Positions 50,072 through 59,706 of a stretch of DNA of 64,000 nt are shown here, in pieces. Both the position numbers and the translations under genes were made by a program. The notes beneath the pieces are model-generated. The model searched no databases. It saw only the letters and a list, made by a program, of their open reading frames with translations, and had not been told where the DNA came from. The number at the start of each line of letters is the position of its first letter. Position 1 is the stretch's first letter. This DNA is from Saccharothrix sp. ALI-22-I (GTDB taxonomy: Bacteria; Actinomycetota; Actinomycetes; Mycobacteriales; Pseudonocardiaceae), in the NCBI RefSeq assembly GCF_001984175.1, contig NZ_MTQP01000052.1, forward strand, positions 92,767-156,766, given 5' to 3'.

Positions 50072-50716
50072 ATGAACCGGGTGGTGCCTTTATCGCGTTG
50101 GTGGATGTGGCGGCCGGAGGTCGATGTCGGGCCTGTGCGGCGGGCTGCCGTGCGGCGGGTCAGGCGGGAGCGGCTGCGGCCGTTGGCGGCGGTGGCTGTC
50201 GTGCTGGGAGGGGCGTCGGGGGTGCTCGCGCCGACGTTGTGGTGGGCGGTCGGGCTGGCCTGCGTGCCGTTGCTGGTGGTGGCGTTGGTCGCGGTGTTGC
50301 CGGTGCGGTTGGTCGAGTGGGACGTGGTGTTGGCGGCCGGCGCTCGGGACGTCGTGCACTGCGAGCAGTTCACCGACCAGGTGCAACGGCGGCGGGCGGG
50401 ACGGTTGTGCGTGCACTTCGATGCCGTCCGCAGGGCCGTTCGCGGGCTTGAGGCACGGCGGGTGGCGCAGGTGGAGCGGCTGTTGTGGCGGGCGTTGGTG
50501 GCGTTGCGGGACAGCCTGGCGGTGCGGGACGCGTTGCGGTCCGCCGAGAACCGGCCCGGACTGGCCGCTGCGATCGCCGAGCCGACCCGGGAGTTGGCCG
50601 AGCTGGACCGTCGCCTGGACCAGTTCGAGGCCGCGTTGCGGATCGTGGTGGAGGAGTTGGACCCGGAGCTGGCGGCCAGCGCGCTGCGCCGGGTCGCCGC
50701 GCTGGACCCGCTCTAG
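50072..50716 (+). CDS. Hypothetical membrane protein
   Basis: 214 residues: Arg-rich N-terminus, two membrane helices at about 38-80 (LAAVAVVLGGASGVLAP and AVGLACVPLLVVALVAVLPV), then a long cytosolic helical part with predicted coiled coil (RELAELDRRLDQFEAALRIVVEELDPEL). No family recognised. ATG 50072 after GGGTGGGC. Lies between DUF397 and menC on the same strand; menC has its own promoter. Confidence 0.62.
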   Translation: MNRVVPLSRWWMWRPEVDVGPVRRAAVRRVRRERLRPLAAVAVVLGGASGVLAPTLWWAVGLACVPLLVVALVAVLPVRLVEWDVVLAAGARDVVHCEQFTDQVQRRRAGRLCVHFDAVRRAVRGLEARRVAQVERLLWRALVALRDSLAVRDALRSAENRPGLAAAIAEPTRELAELDRRLDQFEAALRIVVEELDPELAASALRRVAALDPL

Positions 50717-50729
50717 GCGGCGCCGACTC

Positions 50730-50735
50730 TAGGCT
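50730..50735 (+). promoter_or_regulatory. -10 TAGGCT of leaderless menC
   Basis: TAGGCT is followed by six bases and then the GTG of menC at 50742; there is no room for a ribosome site, so transcription probably begins at the start codon. Confidence 0.6.
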
Positions 50736-50741
50736 GGCCCG

Positions 50742-51677
50742 GTGCTGGTCTACTCGATCCCGATGCGCAACCGGTTCCGCGGCATCACGGTGCGCGAAGG
50801 CGTGCTGGTGGAAGGGCCCGCCGGGTGGGGTGAGTTCTGCGCGTTCCTGGACTACTCCGACGCGGAGTGCGCGCCCTGGCTGGCGTGCGCGCTGGAGTCC
50901 GCTCACGACGGCTGGCCCGCGCCCGTCCGCTCGAAGATCCCGGTCAACTGCACGGTTCCGGTGGTGTCGCCGGAGCGCGCGTACGAGATCGTCGCCAAGT
51001 CCGGCTGCTCCACGGCGAAGGTGAAGGTCGCCGATCCGGGTGCCCCGCTGGGTGACGACTTGGAGCGGGTCGCGGCGGTGCGTGACGCGTTGGGCCCGTC
51101 CGGCGCCATTCGGGTGGACGCGAACATGGCGTGGGACGTGGACACGGCCGTGCGGGCGATCCGCGAGTTGGAACGGGCGGCGGGCGGTCTGGAGTACGTC
51201 GAGCAGCCGTGCCCGTCGATCGAGGAACTGGCGGCCGTGCGGCGGCGCGTGGACGTGCGGATCGCGGCCGACGAGTCGATCCGCCGCGCCGAGGACCCGT
51301 TGAAGGTCGCGGTCGCCGGCGCGGCGGACGTCGCCGTGATCAAGGTCGCGCCCCTGGGCGGCGTGCGCCGCGCGTTGGCCGTGGCGGAGGCGTGCGGTTT
51401 GCCGTGCGTGGTGTCGTCGGCGGTGGAGACGTCGGTCGGGATGGCCGCCGGCCTGGCACTGGCCGGCGCGTTGCCGGAACTCGACTTCGCCTGCGGCCTG
51501 GGCACGTTGTCCCTGATGGAAGGCGACGTGACCACCGACTCCCTGCGCCCCGTGGACGGCTGGCTACCCGTGCCCGTTCACGCCCCGGAGCCCGACCGGT
51601 TCGCCGACTTCGCCGCCGACGACGAGACCACGGCCCGCTGGCTCGACCGACTCGACCGGGTCCGGGGTGTCCTCTAG
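50742..51677 (+). CDS. menC: o-Succinylbenzoate synthase (enolase superfamily)
   Basis: 311 residues, N-terminal capping domain and TIM barrel. Catalytic set: STAKVKV (Lys pair), IRVDANMAW (first metal Asp), EYVEQP (Glu), RIAADESI (Asp) and VIKVAPLGG (Lys). Length and motifs fit actinobacterial MenC of menaquinone synthesis, which dehydrates SHCHC to o-succinylbenzoate; a racemase side activity is possible. GTG 50742 six bases after TAGGCT. No other men gene is in the window. Confidence 0.88.
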   Translation: MLVYSIPMRNRFRGITVREGVLVEGPAGWGEFCAFLDYSDAECAPWLACALESAHDGWPAPVRSKIPVNCTVPVVSPERAYEIVAKSGCSTAKVKVADPGAPLGDDLERVAAVRDALGPSGAIRVDANMAWDVDTAVRAIRELERAAGGLEYVEQPCPSIEELAAVRRRVDVRIAADESIRRAEDPLKVAVAGAADVAVIKVAPLGGVRRALAVAEACGLPCVVSSAVETSVGMAAGLALAGALPELDFACGLGTLSLMEGDVTTDSLRPVDGWLPVPVHAPEPDRFADFAADDETTARWLDRLDRVRGVL

Positions 51678-51710
51678 TCACTCCAGTGGTTACTCCAACC
51701 GTAGATCGTG

Positions 51711-51830
51711 ATGTTCACAGTTGGGGTGTGGGGCAAGCGGAAGGTGACCCAGTTCGACAGCCCCGAGGACGGCTCCAACAGCGCCAAGATCTTGGCCCGG
51801 TTGGAGCCGACGGGCAGGCAAGGGGCCTGA
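51711..51830 (+). CDS. Possible small ORF or gene fragment
   Basis: 39 residues, MFTVGVWGKRKVTQFDSPEDGSN...LARLEPTGRQGA, in the 213-bp gap between menC and the convergent capA. Composition is protein-like but there is no ribosome site; TAGATC nine bases upstream could be a -10. Could be a decayed gene end. Downstream, GGATAAGTC is repeated twice (51845-51866) in a small hairpin. Confidence 0.25.
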   Translation: MFTVGVWGKRKVTQFDSPEDGSNSAKILARLEPTGRQGA

Positions 51831-51890
51831 CGGCGTCCTTTGCGGGATAAGTCCGCAGGATAAGTCTGCGGGAGCTGCGGGAGGAATCGG

Positions 51891-52994
51891 TCAGGGGTGG
51901 GCGATGGCGGCGCCGAGGCTGCGGACGACGCCGTCCGTTCGGTTCAGGGCTTCGGTGCGGCGGGGGTTGGCGGGGACTCGGGTCAGGTCGACTACGCGGA
52001 TCGGTGGGCCCAGTTCGACCAGGGTCGGGATGTAGGAGGCCTCCTGCACCGCCCAGCCGGACGGGCCCTTCACGAACTTGAAGCGGGTGACGATGCCTTC
52101 CTCGGTGATGCCGCGGGGCTCGGAGTGGCGGGCTACCTCGTTGCCCATGCCGTAGACGACCCACTTGCCGTTGATCTGCTCGATCGGCTGCACGGCGTGC
52201 ACGTGTGTGCCGATGATCAGGTCCACCGCCGGGTCGGCGAGGACGGCCTGGGCCATCTCGCGCTGCTGCGGCGTCGCCTCGTGCTGGTACTCGTTGCCCC
52301 AGTGCAGGCTCGCGACCACGACCTCCGCGCCGGCGGCTTTAGCCGCACGTGCGGCTGTCAGCACACCCTCGGTCGACAGCTGGTTCGCCATCCACGGCTG
52401 CGGCAGGGGGATGCCGTTGAAGCCGTAGGTGAACGCGATGTGCCCGACCTTCACCCCACCCACGTCCAGCAGCAACGGGGTCGCGGACTCCTCGGGCGAG
52501 CGGAACGAGCCGGTGTGCTTCAAGCCGGCCGCGTCCATCACGTCCAGGGTGGTCTTGATCGCCGGTGAGCCCCGGTCGAGGGTGTGGTTGGACGACGTGG
52601 AGCAGCTGTCGTAGCCGATCTCCTTCAACGCGGACGCGACCTCGGGTGGTGCGCTGAACGCCGGGTAGCCGAACGTCGGCGCGCCGGGCGCGGACAGCGG
52701 CGTCTCCAGGTGGCAGATCGACACGTCGGCGGCGATCGCCTCGCGGAGGCCTTCCAGCAGCGGCACGAAGTTGCGCGCGCCGTCCTGGTCGGCCTGCTCG
52801 GTCAACGCCGGGTGGATCAGGATGTCCCCACCGGCGGCCAGGGTGAACGACGGCGGCTCGGGGGCCGACGACGTGGTTGTGGTGGTGGTCGGCGCACGGG
52901 ACGGGGTGATCACCACCGGCGATCCCGTGCACGCCACGAGCAGGCTGAGGCCGGCGACCAGCCCGAGGACCGGCCGCCCGCCGCGCGCGTTCAG
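51891..52994 (-). CDS. CapA-family (poly-gamma-glutamate synthesis-like) lipoprotein with likely CTG start
   Basis: 367 residues. The PGA_cap phosphoesterase-like domain shows LAAGGDILIHP, SICHLETPLS, SSNHTLDRG, VVASLHWGNEYQ, IIGTHVHAVQPIE and YGMGN, the metal-ligand set of CapA/PgsA proteins. An orthodox GTG start (52937) would begin at VAC, inside a perfect lipoprotein signal; the signal NARGGRPVLGLVAGLSLLVAC is in frame upstream and can only start at CTG 52994, which overlaps the coxG stop as CTGA. Exported lipoprotein; last gene of the cox operon. Why it is there is unclear. Confidence 0.8.
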   Translation of the reverse strand: MNARGGRPVLGLVAGLSLLVACTGSPVVITPSRAPTTTTTTSSAPEPPSFTLAAGGDILIHPALTEQADQDGARNFVPLLEGLREAIAADVSICHLETPLSAPGAPTFGYPAFSAPPEVASALKEIGYDSCSTSSNHTLDRGSPAIKTTLDVMDAAGLKHTGSFRSPEESATPLLLDVGGVKVGHIAFTYGFNGIPLPQPWMANQLSTEGVLTAARAAKAAGAEVVVASLHWGNEYQHEATPQQREMAQAVLADPAVDLIIGTHVHAVQPIEQINGKWVVYGMGNEVARHSEPRGITEEGIVTRFKFVKGPSGWAVQEASYIPTLVELGPPIRVVDLTRVPANPRRTEALNRTDGVVRSLGAAIAHP

Positions 52995-53614
52995 CGGTGC
53001 CGCCCGCGGAGCCTGCGCACCAACAGGACCAGGACCAGCAGCCCGGCCACGACCGGCAGCACGCGCTTGAGCACGGGCACCCCGGCGGTGTCGAGGAGGT
53101 CGATCGGCTCGTCCGGCACGGCGTGCAGCCGGGGCCGGGTCGTCTCCGGAGATGTCACCTCCTCAGCTTCCGCCGGCGTGAGCCGCGTCGCCAGGCATTC
53201 GGCGAACTCGTTGATGATCCGACCGCTGACCTCGCTGATCAGACCGCGGCCGAGTTGGGCCGGGCGGCCGGTGATGTTCATGTCGGTGACCACGTACACC
53301 TCGGTGCCGTCCGAACCGGAAGTCAACGCCACGGACACGGTCGCGGACGCGGTGCCGTTGCCCCTGGTGTCCTTGCCGGAGGCCTTCAGCACGGCCGCGT
53401 GCACCCGTTCGTCGACGGACGTGAACTCGCCGGTCCCCTTGTAGAGCAGCGTGACGGGGCCGAGTTTGACCTTGACCGTGCCGGTGAACCGCTGCCCCTC
53501 GACCTCGGTGAGGGTGGCGCCGGGCATGCAGGGCGCCACCCTCTCCGGGTCGAGCAGCGCCGTCCACACGTCCGGCACGGGCGCGGGAACGGTGAACCGG
53601 TGTTCGAGCTTCAT
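52991..53614 (-). CDS. coxG: CoxG-family SRPBCC membrane-anchored protein
   Basis: 207 residues: SRPBCC domain at about 1-150 (LEHRFTVPAPVPDVWTALLDPERVAPCMPGA, TGTVKVKLGPVTLLYKGTGEF, GRGLISEVSGRIINEFA) and a C-terminal membrane helix (VLPVVAGLLVLVLLV) with basic tail. CoxG anchors CO dehydrogenase-like enzymes to the membrane and binds quinone-like lipids in other actinobacteria (recent literature on mycobacterial CODH). ATGA overlap with coxM. Confidence 0.9.
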   Translation of the reverse strand: MKLEHRFTVPAPVPDVWTALLDPERVAPCMPGATLTEVEGQRFTGTVKVKLGPVTLLYKGTGEFTSVDERVHAAVLKASGKDTRGNGTASATVSVALTSGSDGTEVYVVTDMNITGRPAQLGRGLISEVSGRIINEFAECLATRLTPAEAEEVTSPETTRPRLHAVPDEPIDLLDTAGVPVLKRVLPVVAGLLVLVLLVRRLRGRHR

Positions 53615-54465
53615 GCGCTCACCGCGGCGGTCACGGCCCGTTCGGTGAGCACGCGGGCCAGGTGCGACCGGTACTCGGCGTCGGCGTTGCCGTCACTGGC
53701 CGGGTCGGTGCCCTCGGCGGCATGGCTCGCCGCGGTGGTGATCACCTCGGCCGAAGCCGGCTGCCCCACCAGCGCCTCCTCCACGCCACGCGCCCGCACC
53801 GGCGTCCCGGCCATGTTCGTCAGGCCGACCCTGGCGTCGGCGATCCGACCTCCGGAGACCCGCAACGCGGCCGCCACCGCCACGATCGACCAGGCCTGGG
53901 CGACCCGGTTGAACTTCTCGTAGTGCGCGCCCCAGCCGGTCAGCTTGGGCACCCGCACGTGGGTGAGCAGTTCGTCGGGCGCCAACGCGGTGGTGAAGTA
54001 GTCGAGGAAGAACGATGCCGCCGGCACCTCCCGCGTCCCGGACGGCCCGACGCACACCATCACCGCGTCCAACGCCAACGCGGGCGCGAGGAGGTCACCG
54101 GCCGGGTCGGCGTGGGCCAGCGACCCGCCGAACGTGCCCCGGTGCCGGACCTGCGGGTCGGCGACGGTGTCCGTGGCCAGGCACAGCAACCGGGCGTGCT
54201 CACGCACCAACGGGTCGCGCTGCACCTCGTAGTGCGTGGTCATCGCGCCGATGCGGAGCGAGTCGCCGTTGTCGTGCACGCCGGTCAGCTCGGTCAGCCC
54301 GGACAGGTCGACCACCAGGGTCGGCGCGGCCAGCCGCATCCGCAGCACCGGGATGAGGCTCTGCCCGCCGGCCATCACCTTGGCGTCCTCGCCACCGGCG
54401 GCCAGGGCGCGCACCGCCTCGTCCACCGTGGTGGGCGCGACGTAGTCGAACGCGGCCGGGATCAT
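53611..54465 (-). CDS. coxM: FAD-binding subunit of Mo-hydroxylase (CoxM-like)
   Basis: 284 residues: FDYVAPTTVDEAVRALA, then the FAD loop AGGQSLIPVLRMRLAAP and second flavin motif RHRGTFGGSLAHADPAGD, the standard medium subunit of xanthine dehydrogenase/CODH enzymes. It passes electrons from the FeS subunit to the acceptor. ATGA overlaps on both sides (with coxL and coxG). Confidence 0.92.
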   Translation of the reverse strand: MIPAAFDYVAPTTVDEAVRALAAGGEDAKVMAGGQSLIPVLRMRLAAPTLVVDLSGLTELTGVHDNGDSLRIGAMTTHYEVQRDPLVREHARLLCLATDTVADPQVRHRGTFGGSLAHADPAGDLLAPALALDAVMVCVGPSGTREVPAASFFLDYFTTALAPDELLTHVRVPKLTGWGAHYEKFNRVAQAWSIVAVAAALRVSGGRIADARVGLTNMAGTPVRARGVEEALVGQPASAEVITTAASHAAEGTDPASDGNADAEYRSHLARVLTERAVTAAVSA

Positions 54466-56912
54466 TCCGCACCTCCCCGCGGGTACGCCTGATCGTCGAC
54501 GTTGACGGAACCGAGCCCGCCACCGGCGCCGGGGGTGGTCGGCACCCCGTCACCGCGGTGGTGGATGGCCTTCCACACCCGCATCGGGGTGCACGGCATC
54601 TGCACGTCGGAGACGCCCATGTGCCGCACGGCGTCCACGATCGCGTTGACCACGGCGGGGGTGGACGCGATCGTGCCCGCCTCGCCGACGCCCTTCACGC
54701 CGAGCGGGTTGGTCAGCGCGGGTGTCTCGGTGCGGTCGGTGGTGAAGTGCGGCAGGTCGACCGCGGACGGCAGCAGGTAGTCGGCGAAGGTGGCGGTGGT
54801 GAGGGTGCCGCTCTCGTCGTGCACGGCCTCCTCGTACAGGGCCTGCGCGATGCCCTGCGCCAGGCCGCCGTGCACTTGGCCCTCCACGATCACCGGGTTG
54901 ACCACCTTGCCGACGTCGTCCACGCACACGTAGGAGCGGATCTTCACTTCACCGGTCTGGGTGTCCACCTCGGTCGCGCACAGGTGCGTGCCGTGCGGGA
55001 AGGACAGGCTGCTCGGGTCGAACGTGGCGTCTGCGTCCAGGCCGGGTTCCATGCCGTCGGGCAGGTTGTGGGCGGCGTTCGCGGCGGTCACGACGTCGCC
55101 GAGGGTCATGGTGGTGGACGTGCCGCGCACGGAGAACGTGCCGGCGGTGAACTCGACGTCGTCCTCGCCGACCTCCATCAGGTGCGCGGCGACCGTGTGG
55201 GCCTTGGCCAGCACCTTGTCCGCGGCCAGCGCGACGGCCACGCCGCCGACGGCCACCGACCGGGAGCCGTAGCTGTCCAGGCCGCGGTGCGAGATCCGGG
55301 TGTCGCCGTGCAGCACTTCGACGTCCTCGAACGGCACGCCGAGCCGGTCGGCGACGATCTGGCTCCACGCCGTCTCGTGGCCCTGGCCGTGCGGGGAGGT
55401 GCCGGTGACCAGCTCGACCTTGCCGGTGGGCAGCATCCGGATCGCCGCGGTCTCCCAGCCGCCCGCCGCGTACCGCAGGGCGCCCAGCACGCGTGACGGG
55501 GCCCAGCCGCACATCTCCGTGTACGTGGAGATGCCGATGCCGAGCTGGACCGTGTCGCCGTTCGCCCGCCGTTCGGCCTGTTCCCGGCGCAACGCGTCGT
55601 ACCCGAACAGCTCGGTCGCGCGGTCGGTGGCGGCTTCGTAGTCGCCGGAGTCGTAGGTGAGGCCCGTGACGGTGTCGAACGGGAACTCCTCGTGCCGGAT
55701 CCAGTTGCGCCGGCGCAGGTCGAGCGGGTCGACGCCGAGTTCGGCGGCCAGCTCGTCCATCATCCGCTCGATCCCGAACGTGGCCTCGGGCCGTCCCGCG
55801 CCCCGGTACGCGTCGGTCGGCGTCTTGTCGGTGAACACGTTCGTGCAGGTGAAGCGGTAGGCCGGGAACTTGTAGATGCCGTTGAACACGAACGCGCCCA
55901 GGATCGGCACACCCGGCGCGATCAGCCGCAGGTAGGCGCCCATGTCGGCGAGCAGGTCCACCTTCAGGCCGGTGACGGTGCCGTCGCGGCGGGCCGCGAT
56001 TGTGAGGCGTTGGACCTGGTCGCGGCCGTGGTGGCCGGACAGCATCGACTCGGTGCGCGTCTCGGTCCACTTCACCGGCTTGCCGATCCGGCGCGCGACC
56101 AGCATCGTCAGCACCTCTTCGGGCGTGACCTGGAGTTTGCCGCCGAACCCGCCGCCGACGTCCGGCGCGATGACCCGGATCCGCTGCTCGGGGATGCCGA
56201 GCGTGGCGGACAGCATCCAGCGCAGGATGTGCGGCACCTGGGTGGACGACCACATGGTCACCGAATCGGGTGACGGGTCGACCACGACCGAGCGCGGCTC
56301 CATGAACGCCGGGATCAGGCGTTGCTGGCGGAACGTGCGCTCGACCAGCACCTCCGCGTCGGCGATGGCGGCGTCCACATCGGACCCGGTGCCCGCCTCG
56401 GCGGAGTCGAACACCCAGGTCGCGCTCTTGTTCGAGCCCAGGTCGGGGTGCACGAGGTCGGCGCCGTCCTCGATCGCGCGCTCCATGTCGAGCACGACCG
56501 GCAGGTCCTCGTAGTCGACGTCGATCGCGGACAGCGCGTCGTGCGCCTCGGCCGCGCTCCGGGCGACGACGAGCGCGACCGCCTCACCGGCGAAGTTCAC
56601 CCGGTCGACGGCCAGCGACGGCGCGGGCGGGGCCAGCATGTCCTCGGTGATCGGCCACACGCACGGCAGGCTGCCCTGCTCGGCGGCCACGTCCTGGCCG
56701 GTGAGGGCCATGAGCACGCCGGGCATCTTCACGGCCTCGGTGACGTCGATCGAGGTGATCCGGGCGTGCGCCACGGGGCTGCGCAGCAGCGCCATGTGCA
56801 GCATCCCGGTGAGCTGCATGTTGTCGGTCCACCGGGTCGCGCCGGTGATCAGCCGGGCATCTTCTTTACGGTGCCGTGCTCGCCCTACCTCGGGTTCGGC
56901 GGTGGCGGTCAT
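54462..56912 (-). CDS. coxL: Molybdopterin-binding large subunit, form II CoxL-like
   Basis: 816 residues, aldehyde oxidase/xanthine dehydrogenase fold, near the usual 780-810. Molybdopterin motifs GGGFGGK and the active-site loop AYRGAGR at residues 368-374 are present. That loop is the form II signature; true aerobic CO dehydrogenases (form I) have AYxCSFR with the Cu-binding Cys. GEAGT near the C-terminus supplies the catalytic Glu. So it oxidises CO poorly or not at all; an aromatic, aldehyde or heterocycle substrate is as likely. ATG 56912 with GGAGG, overlapping coxS by four bases. Confidence 0.92.
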   Translation of the reverse strand: MTATAEPEVGRARHRKEDARLITGATRWTDNMQLTGMLHMALLRSPVAHARITSIDVTEAVKMPGVLMALTGQDVAAEQGSLPCVWPITEDMLAPPAPSLAVDRVNFAGEAVALVVARSAAEAHDALSAIDVDYEDLPVVLDMERAIEDGADLVHPDLGSNKSATWVFDSAEAGTGSDVDAAIADAEVLVERTFRQQRLIPAFMEPRSVVVDPSPDSVTMWSSTQVPHILRWMLSATLGIPEQRIRVIAPDVGGGFGGKLQVTPEEVLTMLVARRIGKPVKWTETRTESMLSGHHGRDQVQRLTIAARRDGTVTGLKVDLLADMGAYLRLIAPGVPILGAFVFNGIYKFPAYRFTCTNVFTDKTPTDAYRGAGRPEATFGIERMMDELAAELGVDPLDLRRRNWIRHEEFPFDTVTGLTYDSGDYEAATDRATELFGYDALRREQAERRANGDTVQLGIGISTYTEMCGWAPSRVLGALRYAAGGWETAAIRMLPTGKVELVTGTSPHGQGHETAWSQIVADRLGVPFEDVEVLHGDTRISHRGLDSYGSRSVAVGGVAVALAADKVLAKAHTVAAHLMEVGEDDVEFTAGTFSVRGTSTTMTLGDVVTAANAAHNLPDGMEPGLDADATFDPSSLSFPHGTHLCATEVDTQTGEVKIRSYVCVDDVGKVVNPVIVEGQVHGGLAQGIAQALYEEAVHDESGTLTTATFADYLLPSAVDLPHFTTDRTETPALTNPLGVKGVGEAGTIASTPAVVNAIVDAVRHMGVSDVQMPCTPMRVWKAIHHRGDGVPTTPGAGGGLGSVNVDDQAYPRGGAE

Positions 56913-57451
56913 TCCCCACCTCCGGCGTGCATCGGGGTGCGTCCGACCAGCTTGGTCTCGTCCACCCGCTCGGCGTCGGGGCCGGCGCCGGGGCTCATCC
57001 GGTGCGCCGCGTCACGGACCGCGTTGACGATGTTCTGGTAGCCGGTGCAGCGGCAGAGGTTGCCCTCCAGGCCGTGCCGCACCTGGTCCTCGTCGGGGTC
57101 GGGGTTGTCCGCGAGCAGGTCGATGGCCTGCATGATCATGCCGGGGGTGCAGAACCCGCACTGGAGCGCGTGGTTCTGGTGGAACGCCTCCTGCACGGGG
57201 TGCAGCTGACCGTCGCGGGCCAGTCCCTCGATCGTGGTGACCTCGCGGCCGTTGGCCTGCACCGCGAGCACGGCGCACGACTTCACGCTGTGGCCGTCGA
57301 GGTGGACCGTGCACGCGCCGCAGTTGCTGGTGTCGCAGCCCACTACCGTGCCGGTCTTGCCGAGTCGTTCGCGCAGGTAGTGGACCAGCAGTGTCCGGGG
57401 TTCGACCTCGTCGCCGTAGTCCATCCCGTCGACGGTGACGGTGATCCTCAT
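56909..57451 (-). CDS. coxS: [2Fe-2S] subunit of Mo-hydroxylase (CoxS-like)
   Basis: 180 residues: plant-type ferredoxin domain with [16 protein letters not shown] and C following, then the helical second cluster domain [12 protein letters not shown] and [10 protein letters not shown]. Standard small subunit passing electrons from the Mo site to FAD. ATG 57451 with GGGAG; the frame to 57562 is upstream of it. First structural gene of the enzyme, 70 bases after xdhC. Confidence 0.95.
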   Translation of the reverse strand: MRITVTVDGMDYGDEVEPRTLLVHYLRERLGKTGTVVGCDTSNCGACTVHLDGHSVKSCAVLAVQANGREVTTIEGLARDGQLHPVQEAFHQNHALQCGFCTPGMIMQAIDLLADNPDPDEDQVRHGLEGNLCRCTGYQNIVNAVRDAAHRMSPGAGPDAERVDETKLVGRTPMHAGGGE

Positions 57452-57521
57452 TGACGCTCCCGCTGTGGTGGTGATGGGGGTCACATGCGAGCCTGCTCCC
57501 GATCGCCCCGGCCGACAACCG

Positions 57522-58628
57522 CTACTTGTGGATGGAGCCGGCCGTCCGGGCCAGACGTTCACCTCCTCCGCCCCACCGCAGCGCGATGATCTCCGCCGCG
57601 ATCGACACCGCCGTCTCCTCGGGCGTGCGGGCGCCGAGGTCCAGGCCGATCGGGGACGCCAGCTTGGCCAGCTCGCTCTCGGTCATCCCGGCTTCGCGGA
57701 GCCGCCGCATCCGGTCGTCGTGGGTGCGGCGGGAGCCCATCGCGCCGACGTAGCCGAGCTTGAGCCGCAGCGCGACCTCCAGCAGCGGCACGTCGAACTT
57801 CGGGTCGTGGGTGAGCACGGCGACCACCGTGCGCTCGTCCACCTTGCCCGCGTCGGCCTGCCCGGCCAGGTAGCGGTGCGGCCAGTCCACGACCACCTCG
57901 TCGGCCTCGGGGAACCGGCTCTTCGTGGCGAACACCGGGCGCGCGTCGCACACCGTGACGCGGTAGCCGAGGAACGCGCCGAGCTTGGCCATCGCGGCGG
58001 CGAAGTCGATCGCGCCGAACACCAGCAGCCGGGGCGGCGGCTCGAACGAGTTCACGAACACCGTCATGCCCTCGCCGCGCCGCTGGCCGTCCGGCCCGTA
58101 GTGCAGGGTGCCGCTGCGACCGGTGGCGAGCAGGCCGCGCGCGTCGTCGGTGATCGCGTCCTTCGCCCGGTCCGAGGGGATGTCGCCGGTGGCGCGGTCC
58201 GGCCAGACGATCAGCCGCCGGCCGACCCACTCGGGGTGTTCCACGATCGTGGCGATGGCGACCGGTACTTCCGCCCGGACCGCTTCCAGCACTTCGGGCA
58301 GCTCGGGGAAGGCGTTCTGGTTGATCGACTCCACGTAGATGTCGATGATCCCGCCGCAGGTCAGACCGACCGCGAACGCGTCGTCGTCGCTCACCCCGTA
58401 CCGCTGGAGGACCGGCTGGTCGGTGCGGACGACATCCTGGGCCAACTCGTAGACCGCGCCCTCGACGCAGCCGCCGGAGACGCTGCCGACGACGGCGTCG
58501 TCCGCGCCGACCAGCATCGCCGCGCCCGGCGCGCGGGGCGCGGAGCTGAACGTGGCGACGACCGTGCCGACGCCGACCGTCTCTCCACGTTCGACGCGGC
58601 GGGCCAGTTCGTCCAGGACATCACGCAA
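57522..58628 (-). CDS. XdhC/CoxI-family Mo-enzyme maturation protein
   Basis: 368 residues. The XdhC_CoxI domain lies N-terminal ([35 protein letters not shown]) and a Rossmann-type C-terminal domain follows ([65 protein letters not shown]). It binds and sulfurates the molybdenum cofactor before insertion into CoxL. TTG 58628 ([12 protein letters not shown]) has AGGAGG six bases upstream and overlaps the coxE stop; the upstream TTG at 58643 would overlap that site. Confidence 0.88.
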   Translation of the reverse strand: MRDVLDELARRVERGETVGVGTVVATFSSAPRAPGAAMLVGADDAVVGSVSGGCVEGAVYELAQDVVRTDQPVLQRYGVSDDDAFAVGLTCGGIIDIYVESINQNAFPELPEVLEAVRAEVPVAIATIVEHPEWVGRRLIVWPDRATGDIPSDRAKDAITDDARGLLATGRSGTLHYGPDGQRRGEGMTVFVNSFEPPPRLLVFGAIDFAAAMAKLGAFLGYRVTVCDARPVFATKSRFPEADEVVVDWPHRYLAGQADAGKVDERTVVAVLTHDPKFDVPLLEVALRLKLGYVGAMGSRRTHDDRMRRLREAGMTESELAKLASPIGLDLGARTPEETAVSIAAEIIALRWGGGGERLARTAGSIHK

Positions 58629-59706
58629 GTCGGACCTCCTCAAGCAGGGCGTGCAGGGTGTCGAGGCTGTGACCGGCCAGCAGCCGGTCCAGGTGCGGTA
58701 GGGCGGCGACGATGCCGGACTGCACCGGCAGGTACCCGTCGTGGCCCGCGTGCGGGTTGACCCAGATGACCTTGTGCGCGAGGCGTCCGAGTCGTTGCGC
58801 CTGTTCGGCGAGGAGGGCGGTGTCGCCGCGTTCCCAGCCGTCCGAGCAGACGACGACGACGGCTCGGCGGGCGGCGCCGCGTTGTCCCCAACGGTCCAGG
58901 AAGACTTTGATCGTCTCGCCGAGCCGGGTGCCGCCCTCGTAGTCGGGCACGGCGCGGGCGGCGGCGGCCATGGCCTGCTCGGGGTCGCGGTGGCGGAGTT
59001 GGCGGGTGACGCGGGTCAGCCGGGTGCCGAGCGTGCAGACCTCGACGGGCATGCGCCGGGCGACGACGTGCGCGAACCGGAGCAGGGCGTCGGCGTAGGG
59101 CTTCATCGAGCCGGACACGTCGATGAGCAGCACGACCTTGCGCGGTCGGGTGGTTCGGCGGCGGTGGCGGGGCCGGGTCAACTCGCCGGTGGCCAGCATG
59201 CTCTTGAGGGTCCGGCGCGGGTCGATCGTGCCTCGGCGGGCGGGGGTTCGGCGCAGTGCTCGACGTGTCGGCGGTGTGGGTTCGAGGGCGGCCAGGAGTT
59301 CCCGCAGGTGCCGTTTCTCGGCGGGACTGAGTGTGGCGATGTCCTTGCGGCGCAACACTTCCACGTCACTGGCGGCGACTTTGAGCGTCGGCGCCTGCCC
59401 GTTGCGCTTCGCTTCGCCGTTGGTCAACGCGGCCAGGTGGCTGGTCTGCCTGGTTCGTCTGCCCGGCTTCTGCGGTGTCACCCCACCGAACCAGGCCGCG
59501 AACGCCGCGTCGTACCGGGGCAGGTCGTCCGGTTCGGAGCACAACGTCAACCGGCCCGCCCAGTAGACGTGATCGCGTCGACCGAGATCGAGGTGATCGA
59601 CGGCGGCGACGAACGCCTGCACCCGTTCCGGCCCGCACGCCACACCGCCGTGCCGGAGCGCGCGGGCGAACCCCACGAGCCCGGTCGACGCGCCGGCTCC
59701 GGTCAT
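58621..59706 (-). CDS. coxE: VWA-domain protein CoxE
   Basis: 361 residues. C-terminal von Willebrand A domain with the MIDAS motif VVLLIDVSGSMKPYADALLRF near 205 and SDGWERGDTALL; N-terminal CoxE helical region. Works with the MoxR ATPase as a chaperone pair that helps mature the Mo enzyme active site. ATG 59706 overlaps the MoxR stop (ATGA). The frame is open far upstream but that is antisense-free composition only. Confidence 0.9.
   Translation of the reverse strand: MTGAGASTGLVGFARALRHGGVACGPERVQAFVAAVDHLDLGRRDHVYWAGRLTLCSEPDDLPRYDAAFAAWFGGVTPQKPGRRTRQTSHLAALTNGEAKRNGQAPTLKVAASDVEVLRRKDIATLSPAEKRHLRELLAALEPTPPTRRALRRTPARRGTIDPRRTLKSMLATGELTRPRHRRRTTRPRKVVLLIDVSGSMKPYADALLRFAHVVARRMPVEVCTLGTRLTRVTRQLRHRDPEQAMAAAARAVPDYEGGTRLGETIKVFLDRWGQRGAARRAVVVVCSDGWERGDTALLAEQAQRLGRLAHKVIWVNPHAGHDGYLPVQSGIVAALPHLDRLLAGHSLDTLHALLEEVRLA

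Noticed and set aside
54462..56912. True aerobic CO dehydrogenase (form I) large subunit
   Set aside because: The active-site loop is AYRGAGR; the Cys-containing AYxCSFR loop needed for CO oxidation is missing.
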